Assembly (NCBI GenBank): GCA_024235855.1
Contig: JACKLN010000008.1
Span: 1 to 64,000 of the forward strand
DNA length: 64,000 bases
Direction of reading: 5' to 3'
Source of the DNA: Burkholderiaceae bacterium
Lineage (GTDB): Bacteria > Pseudomonadota > Gammaproteobacteria > Burkholderiales > Burkholderiaceae_C
Position numbers and translations under genes: made by a program. Positions 36,691 to 47,134 of the stretch are shown here, one piece after another. The notes below the pieces were generated by a model. It made no database searches, had not been told where the DNA came from, and saw only the letters and a list, made by a program, of their open reading frames with translations. Position 1 is the stretch's first letter. The number at the start of each line of letters is the position of its first letter.

Positions 36691-36733
36691 CGCGGAGGGC
36701 ACAATTCAGGCTGAGTTTACGAGCGCCGCCCCG

Positions 36734-37777
36734 ATGAGTTTCCAGGTCAACATCCAGCCCGCCGACGTGTCGTTCGCCGTCGAGCGCGACGAACCCATGC
36801 TCGCCGCCGCCATCCGCCAGGGCGTGGGCCTGCCCTACGGCTGCCGCGACGGTGCCTGCGGCTCGTGCAAGAGCCGGCTGCTCGAAGGCCGCGTGATCCA
36901 CGGGGCCCACCAGCTCAAGGCGCTGTCGCTGCAGGAGGAAGAGCAAGGCTTCATCCTGACCTGTTGCGCCACGCCGCAGACCGACTGCGTGGTCGAGGCC
37001 CGCAGCGTGCCAGGCGCCGGGCAGTTCCCGGTGCTCAAGCTGCCCAGTCGCGTGCTGGAACTGACGCCCGCCGCGCCGGACGTCATGGTGCTCAAGCTGC
37101 AGCTGCCGGCCAACCAGAACCTGCAGTACCACGCCGGCCAGTACGTGGAGTTCATCCTGCAGGGCGGTGCACGGCGCAGCTACAGCATGGCCAACGCCCC
37201 GCACGCGCTGGGCAGCCCGCCGGCAATCGAGCTGCACATCCGCCACATGCCCGGCGGCAAGTTCACCGACCACGTGTTCGGCGCGATGAAGGTGCGAGAC
37301 ATCCTGCGCATGGAAGGCCCGTTCGGCAGCTTCTTCCTGCGCGAGGACAGCGCACGGCCGATGGTCTTCCTGGCCAGCGGCACCGGCTTCGCGCCGATCA
37401 AGGCGCTGGTCGAGCACCTGCAGATGAAGGGCAACGCCCGGCCGGTGACGCTGTACTGGGGCGGTCGCCGCCCGCAGGACCTGTACATGGACGCCTGGTG
37501 CCGCACGCAGGCCGCCGAACTGCCCTGGCTGACCTACGTGCCGGTGGTCAGCGACGCGCTGCCCGAGGACGCGTGGACCGGCCGCACCGGCTTCGTGCAC
37601 CGCGCCGTGATGGCCGACTTCCCCGACCTCTCGGGCCACCAGGTCTACGCCTGTGGCGCGCCCGTGGTGGTGGATTCCGCCCAGCGCGACTTCACCGCCG
37701 CCTGCGGCCTGCCCGAAGACCAGTTCTTCGCCGACGCCTTCACATCCGAACTCGACAAACAAGGAGACCCTGCATGA
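36734..37777 (+). CDS. 2Fe-2S/FAD/NAD reductase, CDP-6-deoxy-delta-3,4-glucoseen reductase-like
   Basis: 347 residues. The N-terminal plant-type ferredoxin domain has the cluster Cys residues in GCRDGACGSC and a further Cys in LTCCATPQ. A FAD-binding domain (RRSYSMANAP near residue 151) and an NAD-binding domain (FLASGTGFAPIKAL) follow. It moves electrons from NAD(P)H to an unidentified partner. Burkholderiales carry this gene widely outside sugar clusters, so the CDP-sugar name is only a family label. CACAAT at 36700-36705 may be its -10. The stop overlaps the next start (ATGA). Confidence 0.88.
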   Translation: MSFQVNIQPADVSFAVERDEPMLAAAIRQGVGLPYGCRDGACGSCKSRLLEGRVIHGAHQLKALSLQEEEQGFILTCCATPQTDCVVEARSVPGAGQFPVLKLPSRVLELTPAAPDVMVLKLQLPANQNLQYHAGQYVEFILQGGARRSYSMANAPHALGSPPAIELHIRHMPGGKFTDHVFGAMKVRDILRMEGPFGSFFLREDSARPMVFLASGTGFAPIKALVEHLQMKGNARPVTLYWGGRRPQDLYMDAWCRTQAAELPWLTYVPVVSDALPEDAWTGRTGFVHRAVMADFPDLSGHQVYACGAPVVVDSAQRDFTAACGLPEDQFFADAFTSELDKQGDPA

Positions 37778-38754
37778 CGCTGTCCCGCCGCCACCTCATC
37801 GGCGCTGCCGCCACCACCGCTGCCACGCTGGCCCTGCCCGCCTGGGCCCAGGGCAGCGGCCCGCTGAAGCTGGTCGTGCCCTACGCGCCCGGCGGCCCGC
37901 TGGACCGCATCGCGCGCATGCTGGCCGACGCGGTGAAGGACAGCCTGGGCACGGTGATCGTCGAGAACAAGCCGGGCGCCGGCGGCAACCTGGGCGTGGG
38001 CCAGGTGGCGCGTGCCGCGGCCGATGGCCAGACCATCGTGATGGGCGCGGTGGCCACGCACGCCATCAACCCCTGGCTGTACGCCAAGATCCCGTTCGAC
38101 CCGATCAAGGACTTCACGCCCATCACCCGCGTGGCCCAGGTGCCCAACGTGCTGGTGATGAACGCCGAGGCCGCCGGCCGTCTGAACATCGCCAGCGTGG
38201 CCGACCTCGTGGCCTACGCCAAGGCCAACCCGGCGCGGCTGAACTACGGCTCGGGGGGCAACGGCAGCGCCGGCCACCTGGCAGGCGAACTCTTCAAGTC
38301 CAGTGCGGGCGTCTTTGCCGTGCACATTCCCTACGCCGGCGCCGCACCGATGCAGCTGGCGCTGCTGGCCGGCCAGATCGACTTCAGCTTCGACAACCTG
38401 GCCTCCGCCGCCGGCAACATCCGCGCCGGCAAGCTCAAGGCGCTGGCGGTGACCACCGCGCGGCGCGCCGGCGCCATGCCGGAACTGCCGACCATGGCCG
38501 AGGCCGGTCTGCCGGCGGTGGCCGTGGACACCTGGTTCGGCCTCTTCGGCCCCGCCGGCGTGCCCGTGGCGCGTGTGCAGGCGCTCAACGCTGCCTTCAC
38601 CGCCGCGTTGCGCAGCGACGACGTCAAGGCCAAGCTGGCGCCGATGATGGCCGAGCCTTCACCGACCACGCCCGACGAGTTCGCCGCTTTCGTGAAGGCG
38701 GAGCTGGCGAAGTACGAGGGCATCGTCAAGGCCACCGGCGCGCGGGTGGGCTGA
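37774..38754 (+). CDS. Bug-type periplasmic solute-binding protein (tripartite tricarboxylate transporter family)
   Basis: 326 residues. The signal peptide runs to about residue 25 (LPAWAQG) and carries SRRHLIGAAAT, possibly a Tat-type start. VPYAPGGPLDRIAR and the PGAGGNLGVG segment are typical of Bug proteins, which bind small carboxylates with high affinity. No TctAB membrane genes are nearby, as is common for orphan Bug proteins. It is translationally coupled to the upstream reductase gene (ATGA). Confidence 0.9.
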   Translation: MTLSRRHLIGAAATTAATLALPAWAQGSGPLKLVVPYAPGGPLDRIARMLADAVKDSLGTVIVENKPGAGGNLGVGQVARAAADGQTIVMGAVATHAINPWLYAKIPFDPIKDFTPITRVAQVPNVLVMNAEAAGRLNIASVADLVAYAKANPARLNYGSGGNGSAGHLAGELFKSSAGVFAVHIPYAGAAPMQLALLAGQIDFSFDNLASAAGNIRAGKLKALAVTTARRAGAMPELPTMAEAGLPAVAVDTWFGLFGPAGVPVARVQALNAAFTAALRSDDVKAKLAPMMAEPSPTTPDEFAAFVKAELAKYEGIVKATGARVG

Positions 38755-38884
38755 CCAGGCAGCGGCAGCGCTCGGCCGCTCCCTAGGCTGCCGGCGCAGG
38801 GTCCTTCTGCCGGGGGATTCGCGGCGCAGGGACAAGGCATCCAATGGCGGCGCGCCACGAACGGCGCCCACCAGAGGATTCCGC
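38755..38884 (+). promoter_or_regulatory. spacer upstream of the haloperoxidase gene
   Basis: 130 bases. TCCAAT at 38840-38845 could be a -10 box for the haloperoxidase. A 7-bp inverted repeat (38763-38769 with 38787-38793) has a long loop and no T-run, so it is not a convincing terminator. AGAGGA lies just upstream of the ATG as ribosome binding site. Confidence 0.3.
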
Positions 38885-40297
38885 ATGAACCTGCTTCTGT
38901 CCTGGAACGAGATCGCGCTCGAAGCGATCCGCGAGCTCGGCCATCTGCCGGAGAGCAACCCCCACCGCTCGCGCGGCGGGCCGCCCCAGGTGGCGCGTTC
39001 GCTCGGCGTCATCTACACCGGCATCTACGAGGCCTGGGCCGCCTACGACGGCACCGCCAAGTTCGCGCACAACCCGGCCTCGCTGCGCCGCCCGCCGGCG
39101 CAGCGCACCGAAGCCAACCGCCGCAAGGCCGTCAGCCAAGCCGCCTACCGCGGCCTGGTCGACCAGTTCCCGCCGGCCGCGTTCGAGGCACCCTTCCAGG
39201 CGCGCTACGTGGGGCTGATGACCGACCTGCTGGCCGCCGAAGGCATCGCCTACGGCGACACCAGCCACACGCTGGCGCAGCCGGTGGGCCTGGCCAACGT
39301 GGCGGTGGACGCCGTGCTGGCCTTCCGCCACGCCGACGGCGCCAACCAGACGGGCCTGTACGCCGACACCACGGGCTACGCACCGGTGAACCCGCCGATG
39401 CCAGTGATGATCCCGGCGCGCGCCGACGTGATCGCCGAGCCGGGCCGCTGGCAGCCGCTGTCGTACCTGAACGCCGCCGACGAGATGCGCACACCCGGCT
39501 TCATCGCACCGCACTGGGGGCAGGTGAAGCCGTTCGCGCTGGCCAGCGGCAGTGCGCTGCGGCCCGGGGCGCCGCAGTCGGTGCTGTCGCAGGGCTTCCT
39601 GGACCAGGCGCGGCACGTGCTGGACGTGCAGGCGAAGCTGACGCCCACGCAGAAGGTGATCGCCGAGTACTGGGCGGACGGCCCGCGCTCAGAACTGCCG
39701 CCCGGGCACTGGACCACGTTCGCCGACTTCGTCGTGCAGCGCGACGGGCTGGACCTGTCGGCCGCGGTGAAGCTGTACTTCGCGCTGGCCAATGCGATCA
39801 TGGACGCCAGCATCGCCACCTGGGACTGCAAGCGGTTCTACGACTACGTGCGCCCGGTCACCGCCATCCGGCACCTGTTCCGCGGCAAGCGCGTGCAGGC
39901 CTGGGGCGGACCGGGCCTGGGCACGCAGTCCATCCTCGGTGAATCGTGGCGGCCCTTCCAGGCCGACAACTTCCCGACGCCGCCCTTTGCCGAGTTCACC
40001 TCGGGCCACAGCGCGTTCTCGATGGCCGCGGCCGTGGTGCTCAGGCGCTTCACCGGCAGCGACGTCTTCGGCGCCAGCTACACGCAGCCCGGGCCGTTGC
40101 GTGCCGAGCCCAGCGAACAGGTGGGCGGCATCGTGATGTCGTGGCCCACCTTCACCGCCGCGGCGCAGGAGGCCGGTGAATCGCGCCTGTACGGCGGCAT
40201 CCACTTCTACGAAGGCAACGTCGTCGGGCTGGACCTGGGCCGCCGGTGCGGCGATGCCGCCTACGCCCGCGCGCAGGATCTCTGGTCGGGCGCCTGA
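38885..40297 (+). CDS. vanadium-dependent haloperoxidase-family protein
   Basis: 470 residues, PAP2/vanadium chloroperoxidase superfamily. All vanadate ligands expected from the fungal enzyme can be placed: Lys316 and Arg323 in CKRFYDYVRP, Ser373-Gly374-His375 in TSGHSAF, Arg434 and His440 in SRLYGGIHFYEGN. His440 would hold the vanadium and His375 act as acid-base. No signal peptide is evident. Bacterial members oxidise halides with hydrogen peroxide, but phosphatase activity cannot be excluded from sequence. It stands alone between the Bug protein gene and the convergent acyl-CoA dehydrogenase. Confidence 0.88.
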   Translation: MNLLLSWNEIALEAIRELGHLPESNPHRSRGGPPQVARSLGVIYTGIYEAWAAYDGTAKFAHNPASLRRPPAQRTEANRRKAVSQAAYRGLVDQFPPAAFEAPFQARYVGLMTDLLAAEGIAYGDTSHTLAQPVGLANVAVDAVLAFRHADGANQTGLYADTTGYAPVNPPMPVMIPARADVIAEPGRWQPLSYLNAADEMRTPGFIAPHWGQVKPFALASGSALRPGAPQSVLSQGFLDQARHVLDVQAKLTPTQKVIAEYWADGPRSELPPGHWTTFADFVVQRDGLDLSAAVKLYFALANAIMDASIATWDCKRFYDYVRPVTAIRHLFRGKRVQAWGGPGLGTQSILGESWRPFQADNFPTPPFAEFTSGHSAFSMAAAVVLRRFTGSDVFGASYTQPGPLRAEPSEQVGGIVMSWPTFTAAAQEAGESRLYGGIHFYEGNVVGLDLGRRCGDAAYARAQDLWSGA

Positions 40298-40313
40298 GGG
40301 CCGGGCAGCGCCG

Positions 40314-41990
<1,677 letters not shown>

Positions 41991-41997
41991 GAGGGAC

Positions 41998-42723
41998 TCA
42001 GGACTTCTGGCTGCCGAGGTAGGTGTCGATGACGCGCGTATCGGCCGCCAGCTGCTGCGCCGGGCCTTCGAGCACGATGCTGCCGGTCTCCAGCACGTAG
42101 CCGTGGTCGGACACGGCCAGCGCGGCGCGCGCGTTCTGCTCGATGAGCAGGATGCTGGTGCCGTCGGCGCGCAGGCGCTCGATGGTGGCGAAGATGTCGC
42201 GCACGATCAGTGGCGCCAGGCCCAGGCTGGGCTCGTCGAGCATCAGCAGGCGCGGCGCCGACATCAGCGCCCGGCCCACGGCCAGCATCTGGCGCTCGCC
42301 ACCCGACAGCGTGCCGGCCAGTTGCGCCCGCCGCTCCTTGAGCCGTGGAAAGAGCGTGTACACGCGCTCGATCTCGCGCTTCCAGTGCGGCACCTTCTGC
42401 TTCATCGCGCGGTAGCCGCCGAGCACCAGGTTGTCCTCCACCGGCATGGTGCCGAAGAGCTCGCGCTTCTCGGGCACCAGGGCCAGGCCGAGCATCACGC
42501 GGTCCTCGAGCGTGCTGCCGGCCAGGTCCTGCCCGTCGAACACGATGCGCCCGCGCGACGGCAGGATGCCCATCAGTGCGGCCAGCGTGGTGGACTTGCC
42601 GGCGCCGTTCGGGCCGATGACGCTGATGACCTGGCGCTCGTCCAGGTGGAAGTTCAGGCCGGTCAGCACCTCGGCACGGCCATAGCCGGCGTGCAGGTCG
42701 CTGACGTCGAGGAGCCGTGCCAT
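41998..42723 (-). CDS. ABC importer ATPase, LivF type (first cluster)
   Basis: 241 residues. Walker A is GPNGAGKSTT near residue 38, the signature LSGGERQML and Walker B LLMLDEPSLGLAP. It is one of two ATPases of the Liv-type importer encoded at 41998-46675. Its start shares one base with the stop of the permease-ATPase fusion (TGATG). The genomic partners suggest that the importer brings in the aromatic or acyl acid degraded by the adjoining enzymes. Confidence 0.92.
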   Translation of the reverse strand: MARLLDVSDLHAGYGRAEVLTGLNFHLDERQVISVIGPNGAGKSTTLAALMGILPSRGRIVFDGQDLAGSTLEDRVMLGLALVPEKRELFGTMPVEDNLVLGGYRAMKQKVPHWKREIERVYTLFPRLKERRAQLAGTLSGGERQMLAVGRALMSAPRLLMLDEPSLGLAPLIVRDIFATIERLRADGTSILLIEQNARAALAVSDHGYVLETGSIVLEGPAQQLAADTRVIDTYLGSQKS

Positions 42724-44483
42724 CAGTGTTCCGTCCCCAGGTAGGCAGCACGGACTTCGGGGCTGGCCTGCACCTCGGCCGGCGTGCCCTCGATCAGCTT
42801 GGTGCCGAACTCCATCACCACCACGCGGTCCGCGAGGCCCATCACGAAGTCCATGTCGTGCTCCACCAGCAGCAGGCTCATGCCCTCGGCCTTGAGCTGG
42901 CGCAGCACCTCGGCCAGGGCCTGCTTCTCGTGGTGGCGCAGGCCCGCCGCGGGCTCGTCCAGCAGCAGCAGCGCCGGGTCGGTGGCCAGCGCGCGGGCGA
43001 TCTCCATCAGCCGCTGCGGCCCCAGCGCCAGGTTGCCGGCCAGCTCGTGCATCTGTGCGGCCATGCCGATACGCGCCAGCTGGCGCTCGGCCTCGGCGAA
43101 CAGGCGACGCTCCTCGCCACGGTCCAGGCGCAGCATGGCCTGCAGCACGCCGGACTTCGTGCGGCCGTAGCCGCCCAGGGCCACGTTCTCCAGCACCGTC
43201 ATCTCCGGGATCATCTTCACGTGCTGGAAGGTGCGCGAGATGCCCAGCCGCGCGATGGCGCGCGACGGCATCCCGCCGATGGCCCGGCTGCGCCAGCGCA
43301 CCGCGCCTGCCGTCAGCGGCAGCACGCCGGTGACGAGGTTGAAGGTGGTGGACTTGCCGGCGCCGTTGGGGCCGATCAACGCCACGATCTGGCCGGCATC
43401 CACCGCAAAGCTCACGTCGTTGACCGCCACCAGCCCGCCGAACTGCTTGCGCACGGCGTCCACCTCGAGCAGCCGCTCGCCGGCCGCCGGCCGCTGGCGC
43501 TGCGGCAGCGGGGTCGCATCGGCCCAGTCACGCGGCCGGGTGACCGCCGGCGCCCAGCGCGCGAAGAAGCTCCACAGCCCTTCTGGCGCAAACTTCAGCA
43601 CCACCACCAGCACGATGCCGAAGACGATGGTCTCGAAGCTGCCGCTGGTGCCCAGCAGCTGCGGCAGCAGCACCTGCAGTTCGTCCTCCACCAGGCGCAC
43701 GATGGCCGAGCCCAGGAAAGCGCCCCAGACGTGCCCCACCCCGCCGAGCACCGCCATGAACAGGTACTCGATGCCCTTGTTGATGCCGAAGGGGGTCGGG
43801 CTCACGCTGCGCTGGAAGTGCGCGAACAGCCAGCCCGACACCGCCGCGAGCACCGCGGCGAGCACGAAGGCGGTGAGCTTGTAGCGGAAGGTGGAGATGC
43901 CCATGGCCTCGGCCATCGTGGAGCCGTGCTTGAGCGCGCGGATGGCCCGCCCGGGCCGCGAGTCCAACAGGCGGATCACGCCCAGCGCCGCCAGCAGCGC
44001 GATGGCCCAGACCAGCGGGTGCAGGCCGCGCCCGGTGCCCAGGTCCACGCCGAAGAAGCTCATCGCCGGGATGCCGAGCAGGCCGTCGTACTTGCCCAGG
44101 GCCTCGGTGTTGGCCATGGCGTAGTTCAGTGCCAGGCCCCAGGCGATGGTGGCCAGCGGCAGGTAGTGGCCGGACATGCGCAGCGTCAGCGCGCCCAGCA
44201 GCAGCGCCGTCAGCACGGCCAGCGCCACGCCCACGGCCAGCGTCACCAGCGGTGGCAGGCCTGTCTGCGTGGCCAGGTAGGCAGCGGCATAACCGCCGAT
44301 GCCGACGAAGGCCGCCTGGCCGAAGGACGTGAGCCCGGCCACGCCGGTGAGCAGCACCAGGCCCAGCGCCACCAGCGCATACAGACCGATGTAGATGCTC
44401 TGCGTGATCCAGAAATCCGGCACCGGGGCCAGCGGCAACAGCATCATGACCGCCGCGAAGGCGGGGAACATCCAGCGGTGCAT
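42723..44483 (-). CDS. fused LivM permease and LivG ATPase
   Basis: 586 residues in one frame. Residues 1 to about 320 are a LivM-type permease with about eight to ten helices (SFGQAAFVGIGGYAAAYLA; MSGHYLPLATIAWGLALNY). Residues about 345-586 are an ATPase with Walker A GPNGAGKSTT, signature-like region LALGPQRLMEIARAL and Walker B LLLLDEPAAGL. The signature deviates from the usual LSYGQQ. ATG 44483 starts the permease; the frame is open further upstream but only as a shadow of the livH gene. Two separate genes are usual, as in the second cluster. Confidence 0.92.
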   Translation of the reverse strand: MHRWMFPAFAAVMMLLPLAPVPDFWITQSIYIGLYALVALGLVLLTGVAGLTSFGQAAFVGIGGYAAAYLATQTGLPPLVTLAVGVALAVLTALLLGALTLRMSGHYLPLATIAWGLALNYAMANTEALGKYDGLLGIPAMSFFGVDLGTGRGLHPLVWAIALLAALGVIRLLDSRPGRAIRALKHGSTMAEAMGISTFRYKLTAFVLAAVLAAVSGWLFAHFQRSVSPTPFGINKGIEYLFMAVLGGVGHVWGAFLGSAIVRLVEDELQVLLPQLLGTSGSFETIVFGIVLVVVLKFAPEGLWSFFARWAPAVTRPRDWADATPLPQRQRPAAGERLLEVDAVRKQFGGLVAVNDVSFAVDAGQIVALIGPNGAGKSTTFNLVTGVLPLTAGAVRWRSRAIGGMPSRAIARLGISRTFQHVKMIPEMTVLENVALGGYGRTKSGVLQAMLRLDRGEERRLFAEAERQLARIGMAAQMHELAGNLALGPQRLMEIARALATDPALLLLDEPAAGLRHHEKQALAEVLRQLKAEGMSLLLVEHDMDFVMGLADRVVVMEFGTKLIEGTPAEVQASPEVRAAYLGTEH

Positions 44484-44485
44484 GG

Positions 44486-45523
44486 CTAGTGTTCCTCGCC
44501 GTGCGGGTCGCGCAGGCTGCGCCACAGCAGGATCGGCAGGATGGCCGAGAACACGATCACTTCCTTGTACGGGCTGGACCAGAAGCTGCCGAAGGCCTCC
44601 AGCAGCCCCACGCCCAGCGCACCCACCATCGCCAGCGGGTAGCTGGCCAGGCCGGCGAAGACGGCGGCGACAAAGCCCTTGAGGCCGATGAGGAAGCCGC
44701 TGTCGTAGAACACCGTGGTGGTGGGCCCGATCAGCAGGCCCGACAGCGCGCCGATGAAGGCCGCCATCGTGAACGACAGCCGGCCGGCGCTGCTGCTGGA
44801 GATGCCCATCAGCCGCGCGCCCAGCCGGTTGACCGCGGTGGCGCGCAGCGCCTTGCCCGTCAGGCTCTTCTCGAAGAACAGCCACAGGCTGCCGATGAGC
44901 GCCAGCGAGGCGGCGAAGATGATCACCGTCTGCCCCGACAGCGTCAGCGCGCCGAGCGAAAAGCGCTCGTCCCAGAAGCTCGGGTTGCGGAAACCTTCGG
45001 CGCCGAAGAAGAACAGGCCCAGACCGACGAGCGCGAAGTGCATGCCGACCGAGACGATCAGCAGCACCAGCACCGTGGCGTCGGCCAGCGATTCGTAGGC
45101 CAGCCGGTACAGCAGCGCACCGAAGGGCGTGACCAGCGCCACCGTCAGCGCGGCCTGCGCCAGCAGCGGCAGCTGCATCGGCGCCACCCACCAGGTCAGC
45201 GCGCTGACGGCCACCGGGTAGGCCAGCGTGCGCAGCGCCTGCAGCACCAGCCGGCCCGGCGGCTGGCCGTGGCGCAGGCCGGTGGCCAGGTCCTGCAGCA
45301 CCACGGCCGCCACCAGCACCAGCAGGAACCACACGGTGCCCGGCACCTGCCCGGTCTGCAGCAGCGCCAGGGTCAGCGCCCCGAAGGCGACGAACTCGCC
45401 CTGCGGGATGAAGATCACCCGCGTGACGGCGAACACCAGCACCGTGGCCAGGGCCAGCAGCGCGTAGATGGCGCCGTTGGTCAGGCCGTCCAGGGCCAGG
45501 ATGCTGGCGATCGTCGCGTCCAT
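44486..45523 (-). CDS. ABC importer permease, LivH type (first cluster)
   Basis: 345 residues, about eight hydrophobic helices. [20 protein letters not shown] and the loop [17 protein letters not shown] (EAA-like coupling region) are typical of LivH. At 345 residues it is longer than the 290-310 usual for LivH, with an insertion around residues 80-110. It lies between the binding-protein gene and the fused permease-ATPase. Confidence 0.92.
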   Translation of the reverse strand: MDATIASILALDGLTNGAIYALLALATVLVFAVTRVIFIPQGEFVAFGALTLALLQTGQVPGTVWFLLVLVAAVVLQDLATGLRHGQPPGRLVLQALRTLAYPVAVSALTWWVAPMQLPLLAQAALTVALVTPFGALLYRLAYESLADATVLVLLIVSVGMHFALVGLGLFFFGAEGFRNPSFWDERFSLGALTLSGQTVIIFAASLALIGSLWLFFEKSLTGKALRATAVNRLGARLMGISSSSAGRLSFTMAAFIGALSGLLIGPTTTVFYDSGFLIGLKGFVAAVFAGLASYPLAMVGALGVGLLEAFGSFWSSPYKEVIVFSAILPILLWRSLRDPHGEEH

Positions 45524-45541
45524 CGTGCGCTGCCCGTGGCC

Positions 45542-46675
45542 TTACTGCACAACGACGAACTTGCCGCCCTTGACCTGCAGCAGCACGCCCGTCTCGTTGG
45601 TGTAGCCCCAGTGGTCGGTGGCGGTCCAGTTCATCACGCCATGCGAGAAGATCGTGCGGCCCATGGTCTCGATGGCGTCACGCAGCGCGGCACGGAACTC
45701 CGGCGTGCCCGGCTTGGCCTTCTTCAGCGCCACCGGCAGCACCTTCTCCATCACGATCTGCGCGTCGTAGGCGTGGCCTGCGAACTGGTTGCGCGAGCCT
45801 GCGCCGTAGGCGGCCTCGAACTTCGTCACGAAGTCCACTGCCACCGCCTTGGACGGGTGGTTGTCCGGCAGCTGCTCGGCCACCACGGCCGGGCCGCTGA
45901 CCACGTAGCCGCCTTCGACGTCCTTGCCGCCGATCCGCACCAGGTCAGGCGTGGCCGCGGCGTGCGTCTGGTAGACCTTGCCCTTGTAGCCTCGCTCGAT
46001 CAGGCCCTTGTGTGGCATCGCGGCGCCGGAACCCGAAGCGACGACGAGGATGGCGTCCGGATTGGCCGAGACCAGCTTCAGCGCCTGCGGCGTGACGCTG
46101 GTGTCGGTGCGGGCAAAGCGCTCGGTGGCCACGAGCTTGATGCCCGCGGCGCCGAGGTCGGCATTCATCTGCTTGAGCCAGAGTTCGCCGTAGCCATCGT
46201 TGTAGCCCAGGAAGCCCAGCGTCTTCACGCCGTTCTTCTTCATGTGCTCGATGATGGGGAAGGCCATCACGTTGGCGCCCTGCGGCAGGCGGTAGACCCA
46301 GCGCTCCTGGTCCGGCGGCACGCCGACTGGTGCGATCGACAGCTGCGGCGTCTTGCTCTCCAGCGCCACCGGCGCTACCGCGGCCGAGACCACGGTGATC
46401 GAGCCGCCGAACAGGATGTCGACCTTGTCGTCGGTGACGAAGCGGCGCGCGTTGGTCACGCCCTTGCCCGGGTCGGACGCGTCGTCGAGCACGATCAGGT
46501 TGATCTTCTCGCCGGCGATCTCCTTGGGGAACAGCTTGAACTGGTTGCCCACCGGGATGCCCAGGCCCGAGGCCGGGCCGGTGAGCGACAGGGTCACGCC
46601 GATGTTCACGTCGGCGAAGGCGGTGGTCGCCATCAGGGCCGCCGCGGCGACCAGGGTCTTCTTCAGCAGGTTCAC
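45542..46675 (-). CDS. periplasmic binding protein of the Liv-type importer (first cluster)
   Basis: 377 residues, type I periplasmic-binding fold. The signal peptide is short (MNLLKKTLVAAAALMATTAFA). The mature start DVNIGVTLSLTGPASGLGIP is typical for HAAT-family binding proteins, many of which bind aromatic acids rather than amino acids. Start is GTG at 46675, fixed by the signal peptide and by GAGGAG eight bases upstream; longer in-frame starts run through the thioesterase gene. Its place between degradation enzymes and permeases suggests that the ligand is the pathway substrate. Confidence 0.92.
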   Translation of the reverse strand: MNLLKKTLVAAAALMATTAFADVNIGVTLSLTGPASGLGIPVGNQFKLFPKEIAGEKINLIVLDDASDPGKGVTNARRFVTDDKVDILFGGSITVVSAAVAPVALESKTPQLSIAPVGVPPDQERWVYRLPQGANVMAFPIIEHMKKNGVKTLGFLGYNDGYGELWLKQMNADLGAAGIKLVATERFARTDTSVTPQALKLVSANPDAILVVASGSGAAMPHKGLIERGYKGKVYQTHAAATPDLVRIGGKDVEGGYVVSGPAVVAEQLPDNHPSKAVAVDFVTKFEAAYGAGSRNQFAGHAYDAQIVMEKVLPVALKKAKPGTPEFRAALRDAIETMGRTIFSHGVMNWTATDHWGYTNETGVLLQVKGGKFVVVQ

Positions 46676-46683
46676 AGGGTTGT

Positions 46684-46689
46684 CTCCTC
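46684..46689 (-). promoter_or_regulatory. ribosome binding site that fixes the GTG start of the binding protein
   Basis: GAGGAG on the minus strand, eight bases before the GTG at 46675. It supports the GTG start over longer in-frame alternatives. Confidence 0.7.
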
Positions 46690-46704
46690 GGGGGTGAATG
46701 AGGC

Positions 46705-47124
46705 TCACTGGCACAGCGCCTTGATGTCCTCGGGAATCGGGATCGAGCGCAGGCGGTCGCGGTTCTCGGCGTCGCGCTGCACGAAGACACGCAGTTCGGT
46801 GCCTTCGCAGATCAGGTCGTCGCCGCGCTTGACCACGTGGCGGTGCCTGAAGGTCTTGGCGTTCCATTCCTCCACCGTGGTGTGCACCTCGATGGTCTCG
46901 CCGTAGGTGGCGCTCTTGACGAACTTCGTCTGGATCTCCAGCAGCGGCGTGCCGACGATGCCGCGCTGCTTCTCCAGCACCCGCCACGGCGGCACGCCCT
47001 GGGCCATGAAGAAGGCCAGCGAGGCTTCGTCCATCCACTTCAGGAAGTTGGGGAAGAAGACGATGCCAGCCGGGTCGCAGTCGCCGAAGCGGATGGTGAC
47101 GCGGTGGATGTTCGATTTGCTCAT
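46705..47124 (-). CDS. 4-hydroxybenzoyl-CoA thioesterase-type hotdog thioesterase
   Basis: 139 residues. The opening RFGDCDPAGIVFFPNF places the catalytic Asp at residue 17, as in the 4-hydroxybenzoyl-CoA thioesterase of Pseudomonas CBS3. GVPPWR and RGIVGTP are further matches to that enzyme as I recall it. It should hydrolyse an aroyl-CoA to the free acid and CoA. In this operon it would release 4-hydroxybenzoate or vanillate after thiolysis of the side chain. ATG 47124 is chosen from the family N-terminus; an in-frame start at 47163 would overlap the SDR gene. Confidence 0.88.
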   Translation of the reverse strand: MSKSNIHRVTIRFGDCDPAGIVFFPNFLKWMDEASLAFFMAQGVPPWRVLEKQRGIVGTPLLEIQTKFVKSATYGETIEVHTTVEEWNAKTFRHRHVVKRGDDLICEGTELRVFVQRDAENRDRLRSIPIPEDIKALCQ

Positions 47125-47134
47125 CGCAGCGTGC

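Noticed and set aside
38763..38793. Inverted repeat after the Bug protein gene
   Set aside because: Loop of 17 bases and no T-run; too weak to call a terminator.
42723..45332. Extension of the LivMG fusion upstream to 869 codons
   Set aside because: The added part is the out-of-frame shadow of livH, which has its own clear start at 45523.
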